A stretch of 10,025 nt of DNA, from NCBI GenBank assembly GCA_029987235.1, contig DALTWF010000044.1, positions 1 through 10,025 on the forward strand, given 5' to 3'. The position numbers and the translations under genes were made by a program. Below the pieces are notes generated by a model. The model did not search any database, was not told the DNA's origin, and was given only the letters and a program-made list of their open reading frames with translations. The stretch is from Methanocorpusculum sp. (lineage in GTDB: Archaea > Halobacteriota > Methanomicrobia > Methanomicrobiales > Methanocorpusculaceae). Of this stretch, positions 6,065-10,025 are shown piece after piece. Within the stretch, counting starts at the first letter, position 1. Every line of letters begins with the position of its first letter.

Positions 6065-8518
6065 TCACTGATACTCAACAAGCCGCTGGGTTTCTTTAGG
6101 AAGACCGCCTTTGAAACTCTTTTCAATGCCTTCATAGTATTTTCTTACATGCTCGTTCATGGTCGGATGAACTCTGCCTTTGGCAAAGGAAAAGTCTTCC
6201 CCGCTCACAAATCCGCGCCCCTCGCGGAGAGCATGCATTGCTGCCTCGCGGCATATTCCTTCGATGTCGGAGCCTACAAAGCCTTCCGTCTCTTCTGCAA
6301 GGCGTTCGATAAGGGCCGTCCGCACCGGGTCTTTGAAGGTCACCTGATTCTTTGCAAAGGCGTTTGCGAGCGCAGTCCGGATTTCAAATACCGGGCGGTC
6401 TTCTCCTTTCGGCAGGGATTTTGCGGATGCGAGAATCTGCTTTGCCGTACGGGTTTTTCCCGCAAGTTTTTCACCGAGTACCTCAACTGAATCATCAGAA
6501 AGACCGCGCAGTTCCTTTGCGAGTTCGTCAAAGAGGGAGCCTTCAATGGGCATAGTGCGCATATGGACGGCAAATATTTCTTTTCTGTCTGATGCGGACG
6601 GCGGCGCAATATAGACAAGGCGGTCGAATCTTCCGCTGCGAAGCAGCGCAGGGTCGATAATGTCAGGCCGGTTTGACGCCGCGAGAATAACTACATCATG
6701 CAGTTCTTCGATGCCGTCCATTTCGGTTAAAATCTGGTTCAGCACATTTTCGGTTACCTGTGTTGAGTCGCCTCCTCCGCGCGGCGGGGTAAGCGAATCG
6801 ATTTCGTCAAAGAAAATAACCGACGGCGCGACCTGCCGCGCCTTTTTGAACATGTCACGGACGGCTTTTTCGGATTCGCCGACCCATTTTGATAAAAGCT
6901 GCGGACCTTTTACGGCGATAAAATTCGCCCCGCTCTCGTTTGCGACCGCTTTTGCAATCAGCGTCTTGCCGGTTCCCGGCGGACCGTATAAAAGCACGCC
7001 TTTGGGCGGGCGGATGCCTAATTCGCTAAACCGCTCTTTCTGCGTCAGCGGGTATTCTACTGATTCACGCACATCGCGGACTGCAGACGCAAGTCCTCCG
7101 ATATCACTCCATTTCGCATTTGCGGTCTCAAGAGATATTTCCCGCATTGCAGACGGTGTAATCTCGCGGGCTGCAGAAAGAAAGTCCGCTTTGGTCACTT
7201 CAAGCGTTTTTAAAACTGATTCGGGCACTTTGTCGAGTTCAAGCGTTGCCGAGTCAACCTGACGGCGGAGCGCGGAAATCGCGGCTTCCCGCGCCAGATA
7301 GGCAAGGTCTGCTCCCACGTAGCCTTTCGTAAGTGTCGCAAGCGTTTCCAAAATCCGCGTTTTTTCTGCGCCATATTTCGCCTGCGCTGCGGGAGTGCTG
7401 CGTGCGCTGCGTCCTTCAAAGGGCATGTTTCTTGTGTGAATCTTTAGGATTTCGAGCCGGTCCGCTTCCGATGGAACTCCGATTTCGATTTCGCGGTCGA
7501 ATCTGCCCGGTCTGCGAAGAGCAGGGTCTACCGCATCCGGTCTGTTTGTGGCGCCGATTACGATAACCTGACCGCGTTCGGAAATGCCGTCAAGCATAGT
7601 CAGAAGCTGGGCAACCACGCGGCGTTCCACTTCGCCGGTCGCTTCCTCACGGCAGGGAGCAATGGAGTCAAGTTCATCAATGAAGATGACCGACGGGGCC
7701 TTATCCCGTGCTTCTTCAAAGACCTCGCGCAGTTTCTGCTCGGACTCGCCGTAGTATTTTGAGATGATTTCAGGTCCCGCAACGGAGATGAAATGTGCTT
7801 TAGATTCATTTGCGACCGCCTTTGCAAGAAGTGTCTTGCCGGTTCCGGGCGGACCGTAAAGAAGGACGCCTTTTGGAGAATCAATGCCCATTGTCTCAAA
7901 TAATTCCGGATGGCGCAGCGGAAGTTCAATCATCTCGCGCACACGGGCAATTTCGGCTTTCAGACCGCCGATGTCTTCATAGGTGATTTTGTCCGGCGTG
8001 GCAAAGGAGCCTGCTTCGTCTTCCATTTCAAATTCGGTGGTCTTGTTGATGAGGCAGGCGTCTTCGGGGTATATTGCTGCGACTTTGAATTCAACCGGCA
8101 TGTTGCCTAATACAAAGGTTCTGACCGGCAAAATGTCGCCGACTGCGACCGGGTAGGTTGAAAGGGCCGGGATATCAAGGGTTTCGTCGGTTAAGAGGTT
8201 CCGGGGGATTTCTTTCGGGGGGGTGATGGTGAGGATTTCTATCTGTTTCTGCTCGGTGATTTTTTCTATGATTACATGGTCGCCTAATTTGACGCCTGCG
8301 TTCATGCGGGCGTATTTGTCTATTCTTGCCTTGTTTAAGCCCCAGTCGGGTGTCAGGGCACGCCAGACTTTTGCAACGGTGGATTTTGTGCCGGTGACTT
8401 TTACTATGTCGCCCGGACTGACTTCAAGCGCCTGCATTGCGGGCGGGTCAAGCCGGATGCGCCCCCATCCCTGATCGTCAGGCAGAGCACTGTCAACGAT
8501 GCAGTCTATTGTTTTCAT
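6065..8518 (-). CDS. CDC48/VAT-type AAA+ ATPase with two ATPase domains
   Basis: An 817-residue hexameric protein unfoldase of the CDC48/p97/VAT family, which threads ubiquitin-like-tagged or misfolded proteins through its pore for the proteasome or for complex disassembly. Residues 1 to about 170 form the N domain (double-psi barrel plus second lobe). D1 has Walker A GPPGTGKT (222-229), Walker B VIFIDE (277-282), pore loop KYYGES (254-259) and arginine-finger region RRPGRFD (335-341). D2 has Walker A (512-519), Walker B VIFFDE (567-572), pore loop KWVGES (544-549) and RSGRFD (627-632). The protein is longer than the roughly 730-760 residues I expect. Extra sequence sits before the helical subdomains: about 18 residues in D1 (369-387) and about 70 in D2 (660-735). 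A TATA-like box about 29 bases upstream supports the start. Confidence 0.95.
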   Translation of the reverse strand: MKTIDCIVDSALPDDQGWGRIRLDPPAMQALEVSPGDIVKVTGTKSTVAKVWRALTPDWGLNKARIDKYARMNAGVKLGDHVIIEKITEQKQIEILTITPPKEIPRNLLTDETLDIPALSTYPVAVGDILPVRTFVLGNMPVEFKVAAIYPEDACLINKTTEFEMEDEAGSFATPDKITYEDIGGLKAEIARVREMIELPLRHPELFETMGIDSPKGVLLYGPPGTGKTLLAKAVANESKAHFISVAGPEIISKYYGESEQKLREVFEEARDKAPSVIFIDELDSIAPCREEATGEVERRVVAQLLTMLDGISERGQVIVIGATNRPDAVDPALRRPGRFDREIEIGVPSEADRLEILKIHTRNMPFEGRSARSTPAAQAKYGAEKTRILETLATLTKGYVGADLAYLAREAAISALRRQVDSATLELDKVPESVLKTLEVTKADFLSAAREITPSAMREISLETANAKWSDIGGLASAVRDVRESVEYPLTQKERFSELGIRPPKGVLLYGPPGTGKTLIAKAVANESGANFIAVKGPQLLSKWVGESEKAVRDMFKKARQVAPSVIFFDEIDSLTPPRGGGDSTQVTENVLNQILTEMDGIEELHDVVILAASNRPDIIDPALLRSGRFDRLVYIAPPSASDRKEIFAVHMRTMPIEGSLFDELAKELRGLSDDSVEVLGEKLAGKTRTAKQILASAKSLPKGEDRPVFEIRTALANAFAKNQVTFKDPVRTALIERLAEETEGFVGSDIEGICREAAMHALREGRGFVSGEDFSFAKGRVHPTMNEHVRKYYEGIEKSFKGGLPKETQRLVEYQ

Positions 8519-8542
8519 ATTAGATATGTCAGTGCCGCAAGG

Positions 8543-8550
8543 ATAATTAG
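8543..8550 (-). promoter_or_regulatory. TATA-like box for the CDC48 gene
   Basis: On the minus strand CTAATTAT is centred about 29 bases upstream of the ATG at 8518, in the 44-base gap after the DUF4143 ATPase. The spacing predicts a leaderless transcript, so CDC48 need not depend on the upstream gene. Confidence 0.45.
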
Positions 8551-8562
8551 ATTTGGATAGGG

Positions 8563-9930
8563 TCAGTCAGGAACAAGAGATTGTTTCTGCCCTAAATCTT
8601 CTGCCGCAAGGAAAAACTGATAAAGCGGTATCGTAAGTATTTTTTTCTCCCTGTCATAGCCGAATTTATCTGCCGATACTTTCACTGCATATGAAAATGC
8701 ATTATGGTCCCTGAATTTTTCAAGTGATGCAAGACGCCCCCTGTTCTTTTTTACATCGATTGGAATTACACCTGAGTTGGTTTCTGCAATAAATTCAAAT
8801 TCGCTGTTTCCTTTTCCTTTCCAGTAATAAAGCGGCACGCCTGCCGCGGTAAGTTCGCAGGCGGCATAATTTTCAAAAAATATGCCGGAAAGAGTGTTTC
8901 TTCCGTCTTTTGAAATAAACGTTACCGGATTTATTCCGCTCTGACGGGAAAACATACCGATATCGCAAAGATACAGACGGAAAAGCGACTCTTCACTTTC
9001 GATAAGCGGGAGAGTAACATGTTCTTTTACCAGTGAAGATTTGGTAATAACAAATGCAAGAGTGAGCCAGTCAATGGGCGTGCGCAGGTCGCGGTATCGT
9101 GCACCGGTTTCAATACCTGTGCATTTGAAGTTCTTTACCTCTTTGTTCAGCTGTGGATAGATATTCTGAAAGATTTTCTTTGCCCGGATAACTGATTCAG
9201 GGCTTGCCTGGTAGAGTTCCATATCAGCCAGATAATTGTCATAAAGGTCTTTTATGACGTTCTGTGCATCAAGAATGCTTTTCGTGGCAAAGTAGGCAGC
9301 AACTGCTTCAGGCATTCCGCCAATCATCAGATATTCATAAAACGTGTCCAGTGCAAGCTGGTGTATTTCTGTATCAAGCGGTGTTTTTTCCCTGTAGGCA
9401 TCGGTAATTTTTTTGTAGAGCGGGCGGTTTTTGTTATACAGAAATTCGCCGAAATTCATTGGATGGATTGTTAGCTGGTTGATATTTCCGACAGGAAAAA
9501 GAAATGGTTTGGATTTTGCGATTCCGCGTTTACGGCTTTCACGCTGGATTGAGATCCGTACCATGGAACCGGTTACGATTACTGGAATTTCTTTTGCCTC
9601 CTGATTGAAATATTTCATAAGGGTGATAACAGGCAGACATTCCTGTGCTTCATCAAAAATCAGAAGGGTGGATGAGTCGATTTTTTTACCGGTTTCAAGC
9701 GAGAGGTATTCTATTATTTCATGAACATTGGGGTGAGTCTCACAGAATCCGACAAATCGGTATTCAGTTCTGCAGTCGATATAGATAAAGTTGTCTTTGA
9801 AGTGCTTTTTTGCAAAGAGTTCTTTGATGAGATAGGTTTTTCCAACCTGACGGGCGCCCCAGACCATCAGGGGTTTTCGGTTCTTTTTATTAAGCCATTT
9901 TTCAAGGTCAGTCAGATATTTACGGTACAT
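8563..9930 (-). CDS. AAA ATPase with C-terminal DUF4143 (PD-(D/E)XK-like) domain
   Basis: A 455-residue protein of the widespread archaeal and bacterial family of P-loop ATPases with a DUF4143 tail. Walker A is GARQVGKT (25-32), Walker B LLIFDEAQE (89-97) and a sensor-1-like VTGSM ends at 123. The C-terminal domain has the nuclease-like signature E379 followed by IDVKK with D392 and K394, resembling a PD-(D/E)XK fold. The usual form in this family is a D followed by E-x-K; here the acids are swapped (E and D). The length is normal and no membrane segment is seen. The biological role of the family is unclear; it is abundant and variable between strains, consistent with an accessory gene. It is more AT-rich than CDC48 and is preceded by direct repeats at the window edge. 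Confidence 0.9.
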   Translation of the reverse strand: MYRKYLTDLEKWLNKKNRKPLMVWGARQVGKTYLIKELFAKKHFKDNFIYIDCRTEYRFVGFCETHPNVHEIIEYLSLETGKKIDSSTLLIFDEAQECLPVITLMKYFNQEAKEIPVIVTGSMVRISIQRESRKRGIAKSKPFLFPVGNINQLTIHPMNFGEFLYNKNRPLYKKITDAYREKTPLDTEIHQLALDTFYEYLMIGGMPEAVAAYFATKSILDAQNVIKDLYDNYLADMELYQASPESVIRAKKIFQNIYPQLNKEVKNFKCTGIETGARYRDLRTPIDWLTLAFVITKSSLVKEHVTLPLIESEESLFRLYLCDIGMFSRQSGINPVTFISKDGRNTLSGIFFENYAACELTAAGVPLYYWKGKGNSEFEFIAETNSGVIPIDVKKNRGRLASLEKFRDHNAFSYAVKVSADKFGYDREKKILTIPLYQFFLAAEDLGQKQSLVPD

Positions 9931-9937
9931 AATCTGT

Positions 9938-9970
9938 ATACTATATTATTAATCATTGGATATTAATTAA
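9938..9970 (-). promoter_or_regulatory. Promoter region of the DUF4143 ATPase gene
   Basis: The minus strand has AATATAGTAT (9947-9938), 7 bases before the ATG at 9930. Ten bases are identical to the element at the left edge (10-19). Further upstream TTAATTAATA (9970-9961) is an AT-rich TATA candidate about 30-40 bases from the start. It adjoins and partly overlaps the first copy of the edge repeat, which could therefore affect expression. Confidence 0.4.
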
Positions 9971-10025
9971 TTGCACGTTTTCATGGGTTTGGGATGAGTA
10001 TTAATTGCACGTTTTCATGGGTTTG
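9966..10025 (+). repeat. Direct repeat of at least 26 bp, period 34, continuing beyond the window
   Basis: Bases 9966-9991 and 10000-10025 are identical over 26 bases (core TTGCACGTTTTCATGGG) and are separated by 8 bases, GGATGAGT. The second copy is cut by the window end, so the unit may be a 34-base tandem repeat with more copies to the right. The 8-base gap is too short for a CRISPR spacer. It may be an intergenic tandem array or a set of binding sites upstream of the DUF4143 ATPase gene. Confidence 0.75.

Noticed and set aside
6660..7262. A 200-codon plus-strand frame opposite CDC48
   Set aside because: It lies entirely antisense to strongly conserved D1/D2 coding sequence, has a serine-rich low-information translation and matches no family I know; it is a shadow frame.
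9966..10025. CRISPR array at the right edge
   Set aside because: The spacing between the identical units is only 8 bases, far below spacer length, and no cas gene is visible.

Overview
The window looks like the chromosome of a methanogenic euryarchaeon, most likely of the Methanomicrobiales (a Methanocorpusculum-like organism is a reasonable guess). The evidence is the archaeal gene set: replication factor C large subunit, a tandem AAA+ unfoldase of the CDC48/VAT type and an archaeal-type phosphoglycerate-mutase-like protein. Most starts also lack Shine-Dalgarno sequences and have AT-rich boxes about 25-30 bases upstream, as expected for leaderless archaeal transcripts. The genus is inference.

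Bases 1-1000 are a very AT-rich accessory patch. Two related repeats with inverted termini (54-205 and 837-967) bracket a convergent pair of small genes: a 67-residue unknown protein and an 88-residue HNH endonuclease. An 11-base direct repeat lies just outside the outer ends, so the whole segment looks like one composite insertion in front of the transporter gene at 1042. This is the most novel-looking part of the window.

Bases 1042-3324 hold two convergent transporter genes, a drug/metabolite (EamA) exporter and an MFS drug:H+ antiporter-type protein, whose 3' ends overlap by 9 bases. The MFS gene is divergent from a phosphoglycerate mutase/homoserine kinase-like gene (3420-4577). Bases 4600-9930 are three minus-strand genes read leftwards: an AAA/DUF4143 ATPase, then CDC48, then RFC large subunit, separated by only 44 and 46 bases. 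CDC48 and RFC are informational or proteostasis housekeeping genes. The DUF4143 ATPase is a typical accessory gene of archaea and bacteria and is more AT-rich than CDC48.

Two noncoding patterns recur. A TATAGTAT-like element sits 4-10 bases in front of four of the window's start codons and in front of a probable gene start at the left edge. A direct repeat of at least 26 bases with a period of 34 begins at the right edge, upstream of the DUF4143 ATPase. No rRNA, tRNA, CRISPR array or recognisable transposase gene is visible.
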